A stretch of 8,886 nt of DNA from Chitinophagaceae bacterium (GTDB taxonomy: Bacteria; Bacteroidota; Bacteroidia; Chitinophagales; Chitinophagaceae): NCBI GenBank assembly GCA_016786965.1, contig JAEUVL010000876.1:1-8886 (forward strand), written 5' to 3'. Under the pieces are notes generated by a model. That model was not told the origin of the DNA and ran no database searches. It saw only the letters and a list, made by a program, of their open reading frames with translations. The position numbers were made by a program, and so were the translations under genes. This document shows, in pieces, positions 1 to 6,796 of the stretch. How positions within the stretch are numbered: position 1 is the stretch's first letter; each line of letters starts with the position of its first letter.

Positions 1-51
1 GATAAAAAGGAACTGGTGATCAAAACCACCAACGGCAACCTGGTGTATTGA
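1..51 (+). CDS. 3' end of an unidentified protein gene (partial)
   Basis: Frame 1 is open from the first base and closes with TGA at 49-51, giving a 16-residue tail that ends in NGNLVY. The mixed charged and beta-like composition is plausible for a protein C-terminus. No family can be named from so little sequence. It lies 127 bp upstream of ftsE on the same strand, so co-transcription with ftsE is possible. The open frame is short enough to be chance, hence the modest confidence. Confidence 0.45.
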   Translation, partial: DKKELVIKTTNGNLVY

Positions 52-178
52 TCTGTTTGTTTTTATTCTGATACATATTGCTAAGTAAATGTTAGAAGCA
101 CTGCACATGGCTAAATAGTTGATAAAAAGTAGCTTTATCCCGCTCTTCTTTCTTTATTTTGCAGCAAACCCATAAGCG

Positions 179-868
179 ATGTCTGAACCAATTATTGAAC
201 TTCGGAACGTAAATATATACCAGGGCAGCAATCTTATTCTCCAGGATGTAAATCTTACTGTAAACAAAGGCGAGTTTGTGTACCTGGTAGGTAAAACAGG
301 CACCGGTAAATCCAGCTTGCTGAAAACACTTTACGGGGAACTGGAACTGACAGAAGGAGAAGGAACCGTGGCGGGATTCAGTCTTCGCGGACTTGACTGG
401 AAAAAAGTTCCTTACCTGCGCCGGAACCTGGGCGTAGTATTCCAGGAGTTTCAATTACTTACTGACAGGAATGTAAACGAGAACCTGAAGTTCGTGCTGA
501 AAGCAACCGGCTGGACAGACGATAAGCTGATGAATGAAAAAATAATGGATGTACTGGATAAAGTGGGGTTGAAATCAAAAGGCTTCAAGATGCCTTTTGA
601 ACTGAGTGGCGGTGAGCAGCAGCGTATTGATATAGCCCGGGCCTTGTTAAACTCCCCCAAACTGATATTGGCAGATGAACCTACCGGCAACCTGGACCCT
701 GAAACGTCTGACGAGATCATGTCACTTCTTTTCCAGATATCAAGGGATTATAATACGGCGGTGGTGATGGCTTCACATGATTATATCGTGGTACAGAAAT
801 TCCCGGCCCGTATGATACGTACAGAGAGGGGCAGGGTAAATGACAATGCTACCATAAGTATTGAGTAA
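179..868 (+). CDS. ftsE: Cell division ATP-binding protein FtsE (ABC ATPase)
   Basis: This is a 229-residue stand-alone ABC ATPase, the normal length for FtsE/LolD-type proteins. All nucleotide-binding motifs are intact: Walker A GKTGTGKSS (38-46), Q-loop Gln in VFQEFQLL (87-94), signature LSGGEQQR (142-149), Walker B LILADEPTGNLD (162-173, catalytic Glu167) and the H-loop His200. In the known system FtsE pairs at the inner membrane with the permease FtsX and controls peptidoglycan hydrolases during division. The DEPTGNLD motif is shared with LolD and MacB ATPases, so FtsE is chosen from overall similarity and from the Bacteroidota habit of annotating such orphan ATPases as FtsE. No ftsX is adjacent: the next gene is convergent. 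The ATG at 179 gives a typical N-terminus (EPIIELRNVNIYQG); no Shine-Dalgarno sequence is visible, which is usual in this phylum. The last 20 bp overlap the convergent glycosyltransferase gene. Confidence 0.87.
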   Translation: MSEPIIELRNVNIYQGSNLILQDVNLTVNKGEFVYLVGKTGTGKSSLLKTLYGELELTEGEGTVAGFSLRGLDWKKVPYLRRNLGVVFQEFQLLTDRNVNENLKFVLKATGWTDDKLMNEKIMDVLDKVGLKSKGFKMPFELSGGEQQRIDIARALLNSPKLILADEPTGNLDPETSDEIMSLLFQISRDYNTAVVMASHDYIVVQKFPARMIRTERGRVNDNATISIE

Positions 869-1979
869 GCTCCCGGCTGTTCTTTTCATTGTCATAAGTA
901 TTGCTTAATAGTTTCTTCCTGAGCAACACTTCTTCGCTGGTAAAAGGCTGGTTATACAATTGGGCAATAATAGAGGCGACAGCTTCTGCATTGGTGCCTA
1001 TATGACAGGCTGCTTCGAGCCCGGTGCCTTCCACCATCGGTTCATTAACCACACAGTGTCTTCCTTCAAACAAAACGTGGAGCAGTTTTAGCCGGATGCC
1101 GGTAATATTCCTGTTAAAGCAGGGTAATACATTGATATGCGCTTTCCTGATGAGGTCGTTCAATTCTGACTCGGAAGGATCAGCCACCAGGCAGGTGTGC
1201 TGAAACAAGTGAGCCATTTTCTGTAATCTTTTCGATGGTTTTTTACCGGCTATCACGAAAGGTTTTCTGATCTTACTAAATACTTTTTCCAATAGCCACA
1301 TGGCAGCTTCTTCATTCTCGGGCACGGACAGGTTGCCATGGTAGAGGCAAAGATTGCCTATCCCTTCTTCTCCGCTTACCTGCTGCCAGGAAGGAAAAGC
1401 AGGAAGAAATGTAGCATGGTGCAGATGATAGTTCTGCTCCATATTATCTGCATCCATCTGTGTGATGCAGGCATATACACAATCATCCGGCAATTGGTGA
1501 TTATATTTCCGGATGAGCCGGCTTTCCCGCAGGAAATAAAGTTTCTTCAGCCAGGATGATTCGGACCGGGCCAGTTCTTTATAATACAAGCTCTCTTCAT
1601 TGTGCATGCGCACCACCACTTTCCTGTTTTGCAGGTCCAGTTGAGGTAAAATGCCGGTGCAATGAAGCCCTTCGAGCAGAATGGGATGATCATCTTTTTG
1701 CAGTGCCGCCACCAGATCATCATTGATCCGGGAAGAGATGATGTACGGTAATTTTGATGATACTCCTTTGTGACCAGTCTTTCTTTCATACACATGAATA
1801 CTGTCACAAAACTGGTTCAGTTCATTAGGGGTACCCCGTTCATTATAACTGAAATAATGCAGGTGTATGTGAATATCCATTTTTTTGAGCATGATGATCC
1901 GGTTCATCATATCAATGGCACCTCCATAATCAGCAGGCCAGGGCACATCCAGGCAAACAATATGTAAATGGCGGTTCAA
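849..1979 (-). CDS. Glycosyltransferase, GT4/GT-B type, distal gene of a two-gene unit
   Basis: This 376-residue protein has GT-B fold features. A Rossmann-like N-terminal half starts HIVCLDVPWP with a glycine loop ADYGG (16-20), and VVVRMHNEE (121-129) sits where GT4 enzymes bind acceptor. The C-terminal half opens with LYHGNLSVPEN (212-222), then FVIAGKKP (241-248) and the nucleotide-sugar region GIRLKLLHVLFEGR (294-307). It probably transfers an activated sugar to a surface glycan or lipid carrier at the cytoplasmic face of the inner membrane; donor and acceptor cannot be read from sequence. The usual second Glu of the EX7E motif is replaced by His301. The start is TTG at 1979-1977, overlapping the TGA stop of the upstream glycosyltransferase as TTGA, which indicates translational coupling. 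The stop (TAG) lies inside the 3' end of ftsE on the other strand. Confidence 0.85.
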   Translation of the reverse strand: MNRHLHIVCLDVPWPADYGGAIDMMNRIIMLKKMDIHIHLHYFSYNERGTPNELNQFCDSIHVYERKTGHKGVSSKLPYIISSRINDDLVAALQKDDHPILLEGLHCTGILPQLDLQNRKVVVRMHNEESLYYKELARSESSWLKKLYFLRESRLIRKYNHQLPDDCVYACITQMDADNMEQNYHLHHATFLPAFPSWQQVSGEEGIGNLCLYHGNLSVPENEEAAMWLLEKVFSKIRKPFVIAGKKPSKRLQKMAHLFQHTCLVADPSESELNDLIRKAHINVLPCFNRNITGIRLKLLHVLFEGRHCVVNEPMVEGTGLEAACHIGTNAEAVASIIAQLYNQPFTSEEVLLRKKLLSNTYDNEKNSRELTQYLW

Positions 1980-3067
1980 CTATTAAAAACGGTTTGGTAA
2001 AAAGACAATAATTTTTTCTCTTCCAGTTGCCAGTTAAAGGCCTGCCGGACTTTCAGGCAGTTTTCCTTCAGCCGACAATGAAGAACATCGTCATCCAGCA
2101 AATTGTTTATCGAAAGGGCTATTCTTTTGGGGTCAAGGTCGTCCAGCAGTACGGCCACTTCAAATTCCGCATTGATGGCCCGGTATTCGGGGTAGTTCAT
2201 CGTTACCTGCGGTAAAGCAGCATGTATATAGTCAAAGAATTTGTTGGGTAAGGCCAGGTATTGGTTCAATCCTTCATTTTCTGCCAATGCCAGGCCGATA
2301 TGGGCTGTTTGTGAAATAGCGGCTAATTGATCAGGGGGTAACATCCCTTTTAATTCTATTTTATGTTCAAGCTGGTAATGGCTGATCAGGTGTTTAAGCT
2401 GGGGCATGAAGTTACCATCTCCACAAATCACCAATTTACAATGTATGTCCTTCATGGCCGGTATAAGGTATTCAAATCCTCTTGCTTCATTAACAGCACC
2501 CTGGTAAAGAATAAATCTTTCAACCGGCTTCGCCGTGTTCAGTTCGTTGAGTATTGGAGTGTTGTGGATGGTTTCGTACGTTACTTTATATCTTTTATTG
2601 AATTCTGCCGCAATGCTTTTACTTACTGTATAACCAAATCTGAATTGAGGAACTGCTTTCCGTTCGATCTTGCGCCATGCCTTTTGAACAGCAGGCCTGG
2701 TCACCACTTCTTTGAGCTCAGTAAACAATTCATGTGCATCATAAATACGGGGAATTTTTTTCCAGCGGGAAATATAAAGGCATGGAAGAATCGTGTCCAG
2801 GTCGATAGCACAGACTGCTTCCATTTTTTTGAATAGTAAAAAGAAGAAGAGCCTGCAATTGTATTCCCCATAAAACATCTTTCCCTTGTTGAACCAGCAT
2901 CGTATCCTTTTTTGGGTAAACTTTTTTTCTGTCAATGGGAGAGAGGAGGCCAGTTTTCTCCCAACGAGGGTGACTGCATAGCCATTTTCAGCCAGTGAAG
3001 TGCAGATGCGGTGCATTCGCTGGTCATAGGTGAGATCGTTGGTAACTGTGAAGAATATCCGTTTCAA
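1976..3067 (-). CDS. Glycosyltransferase family 4-like protein, first gene of a two-gene unit
   Basis: With the start chosen here the product has 363 residues. It begins KRIFFTVTNDLTYDQRM, the N-terminus I expect for Bacteroidota GT4-like transferases. Further GT-B landmarks are YDAHELF (109-115), HNTP (168-171), LYQGAVNEARG (187-197) opening the donor domain, VICGDGN (213-219) and LPNKFFDYIHAALP (273-286), where Asp279 stands at the Glu of the usual EX7E motif. It probably acts in surface glycan assembly; its substrate is unknown. The start is unusual. No ATG exists in frame before residue 18, and the candidates are TTG at 3067 or TTG at 3112. The 3112 codon lies inside the terminator hairpin of the preceding gene and would add 15 residues (HICKAFFFYSNCIL and so on) that do not look like the family, so 3067 is preferred. 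It overlaps the next glycosyltransferase by 4 bp. Confidence 0.84.
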   Translation of the reverse strand: MKRIFFTVTNDLTYDQRMHRICTSLAENGYAVTLVGRKLASSLPLTEKKFTQKRIRCWFNKGKMFYGEYNCRLFFFLLFKKMEAVCAIDLDTILPCLYISRWKKIPRIYDAHELFTELKEVVTRPAVQKAWRKIERKAVPQFRFGYTVSKSIAAEFNKRYKVTYETIHNTPILNELNTAKPVERFILYQGAVNEARGFEYLIPAMKDIHCKLVICGDGNFMPQLKHLISHYQLEHKIELKGMLPPDQLAAISQTAHIGLALAENEGLNQYLALPNKFFDYIHAALPQVTMNYPEYRAINAEFEVAVLLDDLDPKRIALSINNLLDDDVLHCRLKENCLKVRQAFNWQLEEKKLLSFYQTVFNS

Positions 3068-3084
3068 AAGAATACAATTACTGT

Positions 3085-3118
3085 AAAAGAAAAAGGCTTT
3101 GCAAATATGCAAAACCTT
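3085..3118 (-). terminator. Intrinsic terminator after the outer-membrane barrel gene
   Basis: Read on the - strand, AAGGTTTTGC (3118-3109) pairs with GCAAAGCCTT (3102-3093): ten base pairs with one G-T wobble and a 6-nt loop. A run TTTTTCTTTT follows (3094-3085). The + strand flank is not T-rich, so it acts in one direction. It lies 31 bp after the barrel stop codon and 18 bp before the preferred glycosyltransferase start. It therefore separates the two genes, or attenuates read-through into the glycosyltransferases. Confidence 0.8.
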
Positions 3119-3148
3119 CTACTTATAAACGATTTAATCTTTCTGTGC

Positions 3149-5785
3149 TTACTGACCCATGTTCACACCTTCCATACCGCCATCGCCCTGGCTCTTATTG
3201 CTTTTACGTTTGAATAAATTGGCATCAAACTTTCCGAAGCGCCAGCTGAAATTCAGGCGCAGTACCTGCGGATCACGGCGGCGGAACACTTCTTGTGTAA
3301 AGAAGTTGGACTCAGAATATATATTCTGGCGGCGTGTTCTGAAAATGTCGTTCACATTCAATGACAGTGAAGCTTGTTTATTCTTGAGGAATTCATAGCG
3401 GATTCCACCATCTACATAGTAATTGGCTTTTACATAGCCTTGCGCTGCACTTGCTTGTCCGAACATACCACCGCCACCAAACATACCGCCACCACCACCG
3501 CGGCCACCACTATTGCCGCCGCTGCCGCCAGGAGGTAATACAGTTTTGGACTGGTACTCACCGGACAATTGTATGCTGAAGTTTTTAGGAAGTTTAAAGG
3601 TGTTGTTCAATTTTCCAAACCAGCTGGCAAACTGCTCTTGCTCTGGTTGGGTGGGATCGTTCAGATTGATCTTTGATGTAAAGAGGTTCAGGTTAGTGGT
3701 CAGGTCCCACCATTTAGTGATCTTATTCTTGGATACTAATTCTAGTCCTGTTACATAGCTTGAACTGGCATTGATATAAGTATTCACCAGCATATCCTTG
3801 TTATTAGAAGGATTTACTTCTTTTACCTGGTAGCGGGTGATGAGACCGGTAGTATTTTTATAGTACAGTGAAGCAATAAAGTTATCCCTGTTCTTAAATG
3901 TTTTCTGGTAAGATAATTCTAATGAATTAGTGAACTCCGGTTCCAGGTTGGGATTACCACGGCTGATGTTCAGTGAGTCGGAGTAGTCTGTGAAAGGATA
4001 TAACTGGAAGAAATTGGGCCGGTTGATCTTCCGGGTATAGTTTAACTGGAGGTCCTGGTCGTTCTTTAGCTTTTGGTTCAGGAACACACTTGGGAAAAGG
4101 CTGACGGGGAATTTGATAGAGAATACCTGGTTCTTATCAGGTAAGCGGCCTTCATATTCTGAGCTTTCCACCCGGAGGCCCAATTGGTATCCAAAGTCTT
4201 TGATCTTATTTGAATAGGTAGTGTAGGCAGCATACACATTATCCGTATTGTTATAATTGATGGATAAAAGAGGATCATTTACAGCCATTCCGGTTGCAAA
4301 AGAATAAAAATCATTTCTTGTTTCTGACTCCCTGATCTGGAAGCGTAGCCCCATTTCCAGCTTCGATTTTTCGTTCAGTGGCTTGGTATAGTCGGTTTGT
4401 ATCACGAGATTTTTATTGCCACCATTCCCTAATTGCTGTTGTTTGAATTGGTTGACAAAGGTGTTAGCCGGCAATTTGTAATAATCAGTGGCAACAATAT
4501 TGTCATTCTCATTCTTGCTGCTGTTGTAAGTTACATCTGCTGTCAGTTCTTCACCCTGTTTTGGGAAATTATGTTTAAAACTCAGGGCTATTCCACCGTT
4601 GTTGAACTTGCTGTTAGAGTTTGAGAGTCTTTCGCTGAAAGACGAAGTAACAGTACTGTAGAGTGAGTCGATCAGGATATCACTTTCGGAAAATGGCTTG
4701 AATCGTCCACGGGCCATATTTCCTGATATGGATATTGTATTACGGTTGTCAAGGAAATAATCAAAACCACCACGGAGAAATACAAACTGGCCCTGTGATA
4801 CACTGCGGTCTGTTTGCTGCAAATAGGTATTTGGCACACCGATCAGTGTCGTACGGTCAGTAGTACCGGTGCTGATAGATTTCCGCTGATTGAAATTAGC
4901 ATTGAGAAAGAAGTTGATCTTTTCCTGGCGCACATTGAGGTCGCCGCCCAGGCCCACCCTGCCACGGGAGTCAACGTTGGTTCTTACACTGCCGCTATAT
5001 CCCACTCTCTTGTTCTTCTTAAGCACTACATTCAGGATACCAGCTGTACCACCCGAAGCATCAAATTTTGCAGAAGGGTTAGTGATTATCTCCACACTCT
5101 CTATGGCATCTGCGGGAATCTGGTCAAGAGACATAGTTGTAGGGCGGCCATCCACAAATATCTGGGGGGTATTGTTACGCATAGATACATTACCATCAAT
5201 GTCGACAGTAACGGATGGTACATTCTTCATGATATCAACGGCTGTTCCTCCTGCTGAAACCAGGTTCTTATCTACATTGAATACTTTACGGTCAATTCCT
5301 AGTTGTAATCCGGGTTTGGAAGATGTAACGGTCACATTTTCGAGCGTCTTTTCTTCTATATCAATTTTGATATTTCCAAGGTCTTTGTCAAGGGCGCCCA
5401 TCATGGCACTCATGTCACCACCATTCATTTTAATATCAAAAGAAACAGTTTGTTCATAAGGTTTAAAGCCCACAACGGTTACTTTAAGCTTGTATTGTCC
5501 GAATACAGGCACATTTTCCAACAGAAATTCACCGTTTGCTTTTGTAAGCATACCGGCTACCACTGTCTCTTTTCTCTTTTTTGAGGCTGAATCAAATTTG
5601 TTTTGTAAGAGTTGAACGGAAGCGTATTCAATTGGTTTTGCACTTTTGGCTTCTATTAATTTCCCATAAAAACTGCCATTTGGCATTTGGCGGCCACCGG
5701 CCCCTCTGTTTCCACCACCCGGCACCTGTGCAAGAACTGTGTAAGTGATTAAAAATGAGGCTAAAAGGAACGTAATCTTTCTCAT
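3149..5785 (-). CDS. Outer-membrane beta-barrel protein, TonB-dependent-receptor-like
   Basis: This 878-residue protein starts with a signal peptide (1-20, hydrophobic core FLLASFLITYTVLA, probable cleavage after AQ). A short Gly-rich stretch (22-31) follows, then a carboxypeptidase-regulatory-like beta domain (about 38-120: GKLIEAKSAKPIEYASVQLL, NGEFLLENVPVFG). A plug-like domain comes next (about 150-257: VDGRPTTMSLDQIPADAIESVEI, NPSAKFDASGGTAGILNVV). The rest is a long barrel of alternating aromatic strands (about 260-850), including RKINRPNFFQLYPFTDYSD and RGNPNLEPEFTNSLEL, both typical of the OMP_b-brl_3 group. It should sit in the outer membrane; the ligand is unknown. No SusD-like or TonB gene is near, so it is not a visible polysaccharide-utilization locus. 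Two oddities are a Gly/Met/Phe-rich insert (752-775) and a basic, glycine-ending tail after the last strand (851-878). The start is ATG at 5785. Confidence 0.9.
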   Translation of the reverse strand: MRKITFLLASFLITYTVLAQVPGGGNRGAGGRQMPNGSFYGKLIEAKSAKPIEYASVQLLQNKFDSASKKRKETVVAGMLTKANGEFLLENVPVFGQYKLKVTVVGFKPYEQTVSFDIKMNGGDMSAMMGALDKDLGNIKIDIEEKTLENVTVTSSKPGLQLGIDRKVFNVDKNLVSAGGTAVDIMKNVPSVTVDIDGNVSMRNNTPQIFVDGRPTTMSLDQIPADAIESVEIITNPSAKFDASGGTAGILNVVLKKNKRVGYSGSVRTNVDSRGRVGLGGDLNVRQEKINFFLNANFNQRKSISTGTTDRTTLIGVPNTYLQQTDRSVSQGQFVFLRGGFDYFLDNRNTISISGNMARGRFKPFSESDILIDSLYSTVTSSFSERLSNSNSKFNNGGIALSFKHNFPKQGEELTADVTYNSSKNENDNIVATDYYKLPANTFVNQFKQQQLGNGGNKNLVIQTDYTKPLNEKSKLEMGLRFQIRESETRNDFYSFATGMAVNDPLLSINYNNTDNVYAAYTTYSNKIKDFGYQLGLRVESSEYEGRLPDKNQVFSIKFPVSLFPSVFLNQKLKNDQDLQLNYTRKINRPNFFQLYPFTDYSDSLNISRGNPNLEPEFTNSLELSYQKTFKNRDNFIASLYYKNTTGLITRYQVKEVNPSNNKDMLVNTYINASSSYVTGLELVSKNKITKWWDLTTNLNLFTSKINLNDPTQPEQEQFASWFGKLNNTFKLPKNFSIQLSGEYQSKTVLPPGGSGGNSGGRGGGGGMFGGGGMFGQASAAQGYVKANYYVDGGIRYEFLKNKQASLSLNVNDIFRTRRQNIYSESNFFTQEVFRRRDPQVLRLNFSWRFGKFDANLFKRKSNKSQGDGGMEGVNMGQ
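3459..3534 (-). repeat. Low-complexity Gly-rich coding segment in the barrel gene
   Basis: Short GGC/GGT-type codon runs encode PPGGSGGNSGG, then GGGGGMFGGGGMFG, at about residues 751-776. The MFG block occurs twice, six residues apart. The DNA is a degenerate array of ACC/GCC triplets on the + strand and so a likely site of slippage and length change. It falls between two predicted beta strands, where length change should be tolerated. Confidence 0.7.
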
Positions 5786-5914
5786 TATGCTGATTTGCTT
5801 TTTAGACGAAAAATGGAGCCCGAACTTGCAGACAATTTTATGACAACTTGATGAATGGCCTGATTACAGCCATAAAAGGAAAAAGTTTGAAAACGAGTGA
5901 AATATTCTGATTTA
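5786..5914. other. Intergenic gap between the DUF445 and barrel genes
   Basis: This 129-bp AT-rich spacer should contain the barrel promoter on the - strand. The best -7-like match there is TAAAATTG at about 5840-5833 (one mismatch to TAnnTTTG), with no TTTG at the expected distance, so no promoter is claimed. A weak inverted repeat ATGGC/GCCAT (5855-5859 and 5869-5873) has a 9-nt loop and no T-run. No small gene was found. Confidence 0.4.
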
Positions 5915-6520
5915 TCAGGTGGTGAGGACAGTGATCAGGACCTGAACTGCCCCGATCAAAAAGCCAATGACCGCTCCAATGATCTCTACAAAGCGGAATT
6001 CCTTTGACATGATCTGGTATAGTACTTCTTCCAGTTTGTCGGAGGAAAATCCGGATACTTTTTTAATAACAATTTGTTCCAGGTCCAGTTCTGTTTTAAG
6101 ATTGGCGGCATATTGTTTCATTACCTGGGGAAAGAGCACCTCTATCTCCTTCATGAAAGCCTCTTTTAATTTACCGATGGTCTTATCACCGATAAACATA
6201 CTGATCACCGGCATTTCCTGGCTAAGGCGTGTCCGTAAAAAGTCATCCACATGATTTTCTATCATGGGCATGATCTTTTTTAAATTGTCGGGACTGCTGA
6301 TCTTTTGTTCAATGTCTTCAAATGACAAGAATTCTGCACTCACCAACTTGCCCAGTTTTTCGGCAAACTGTTGCTGGCGCTTCGGAAATATCCCCTGGAA
6401 GGTAATACCCAGTATTTTCTTCGGTTCACGGGGATGAAATAGCATTTTAATGGCTACCCAGTTAGTAACCCAACCAATGAAGGCTGAAATGACAGGAATA
6501 AGAAGAAGCCAGTAGTTCAT
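5915..6520 (-). CDS. DUF445 family inner-membrane protein
   Basis: This 201-residue protein has one membrane segment at each end: residues 3-19 (WLLLIPVISAFIGWV) and about 178-199 (VEIIGAVIGFLIGAVQVLI). A charged helical middle lies between them. The motif GWVTNWVAIKMLFHP (16-30) and the C-terminal EIIGAVIGFLIG are hallmarks of the DUF445 family (the YheB group of Bacillus is related). The function of the family is not established; I assign none. The start is ATG at 6520, because the family begins right at the first membrane helix. The frame continues upstream to a TTG at 6568, but those 16 extra residues are not expected. The gene is divergent from tRNA-His. No convincing promoter or terminator was seen for it. 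Confidence 0.85.
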   Translation of the reverse strand: MNYWLLLIPVISAFIGWVTNWVAIKMLFHPREPKKILGITFQGIFPKRQQQFAEKLGKLVSAEFLSFEDIEQKISSPDNLKKIMPMIENHVDDFLRTRLSQEMPVISMFIGDKTIGKLKEAFMKEIEVLFPQVMKQYAANLKTELDLEQIVIKKVSGFSSDKLEEVLYQIMSKEFRFVEIIGAVIGFLIGAVQVLITVLTT

Positions 6521-6576
6521 AACTTTTAAAAAGGAGTGCAAAGAAAGCAAAAGAAGAACCGCATTCAAAATCTCGT

Positions 6577-6608
6577 TTTGGAATAAGAGGTGTTTTTCTA
6601 TACTTTTG
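6577..6608 (+). promoter_or_regulatory. Bacteroidota-type promoter of tRNA-His
   Basis: TTTG at 6577-6580 is followed by exactly 20 bp and then TACTTTTG at 6601-6608. This matches the known Bacteroidota sigma-ABfr consensus (TTTG at -33, TAnnTTTG at -7) at all defined positions. Transcription would start about 6-8 bp downstream, just before the tRNA at 6621, leaving a very short 5' leader. It lies in the divergent gap 57 bp upstream of the DUF445 start. Confidence 0.85.
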
Positions 6609-6620
6609 CTCTTCCAAAAT

Positions 6621-6695
6621 GGTAGCCATAGCTCAGTTGGTTAGAGCATCAGATTGTGGTTCTGAGGGTCGTGGGTTCGAGCCCCATTGGTTACC
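6621..6695 (+). tRNA. tRNA-His (anticodon GTG)
   Basis: The full cloverleaf can be drawn. The acceptor stem pairs 6622-6628 with 6688-6694 (one G-T). The D-stem is GCTC/GAGC, the anticodon stem TCAGA/TCTGA with loop TTGTGGT (anticodon GTG at 6656-6658), the variable loop GGGTC, and the T-stem GTGGG/CCCAT with loop TTCGAGC. The extra G-1 that marks tRNA-His is encoded at 6621 and pairs with C73 at 6695, an identity element for histidyl-tRNA synthetase. The bases after C73 are CGG, so the CCA end is not encoded and must be added enzymatically. The gene is a single-tRNA unit with its own promoter and terminator. Confidence 0.97.
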
Positions 6696-6700
6696 CGGTC

Positions 6701-6738
6701 AAAAGCCTCCCGATAAATATCAGGGGGCTTTTTCGTTT
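6701..6738 (+). terminator. Intrinsic terminator of the tRNA-His gene
   Basis: AAAAGCC (6701-6707) pairs with GGCTTTT (6726-6732). The stem continues inward through TCC/GGG and, after one C-A mismatch, GAT/ATC, around a small AT loop. The 3' side runs into TTTTT C GTTTT. It begins 5 bp after the mature tRNA end and matches a rho-independent terminator. Confidence 0.88.
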
Positions 6739-6796
6739 TCCACCACTCATCAAAAACCTGTGTTAAAAGCTCCTTAAGGCAAGAAAAGCAACGTTT

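Noticed and set aside
52..178. Promoter candidates before ftsE (TAGCTTTA at 130-137, TATTTTG at 155-161)
   Set aside because: Each misses the TAnnTTTG consensus and neither has a TTTG at the right distance; the gap is otherwise featureless.
92..454. Open frame of 120 codons on the - strand across the ftsE 5' end
   Set aside because: It covers the ftsE Walker A region antisense and has no plausible domain.
2363..2836. Open frame of 157 codons on the + strand
   Set aside because: It is antisense to the first glycosyltransferase, which has the family motifs; the composition (many Phe, Cys, His) is typical of a shadow frame.
4814..5459. Two overlapping + strand open frames of 147 and 189 codons
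   Set aside because: Both are antisense to the plug and early barrel region of the outer-membrane protein and have no recognizable features.
5855..5873. Inverted repeat ATGGC/GCCAT between the DUF445 and barrel genes
   Set aside because: The stem is only 5 bp with a 9-nt loop and no T-run, so it is too weak to call a terminator or operator.
6521..6568. Sixteen-residue N-terminal extension of the DUF445 protein starting at TTG 6568
   Set aside because: The family starts at the first membrane helix, which begins at the ATG at 6520; the extension needs a TTG start and has no supporting signal.
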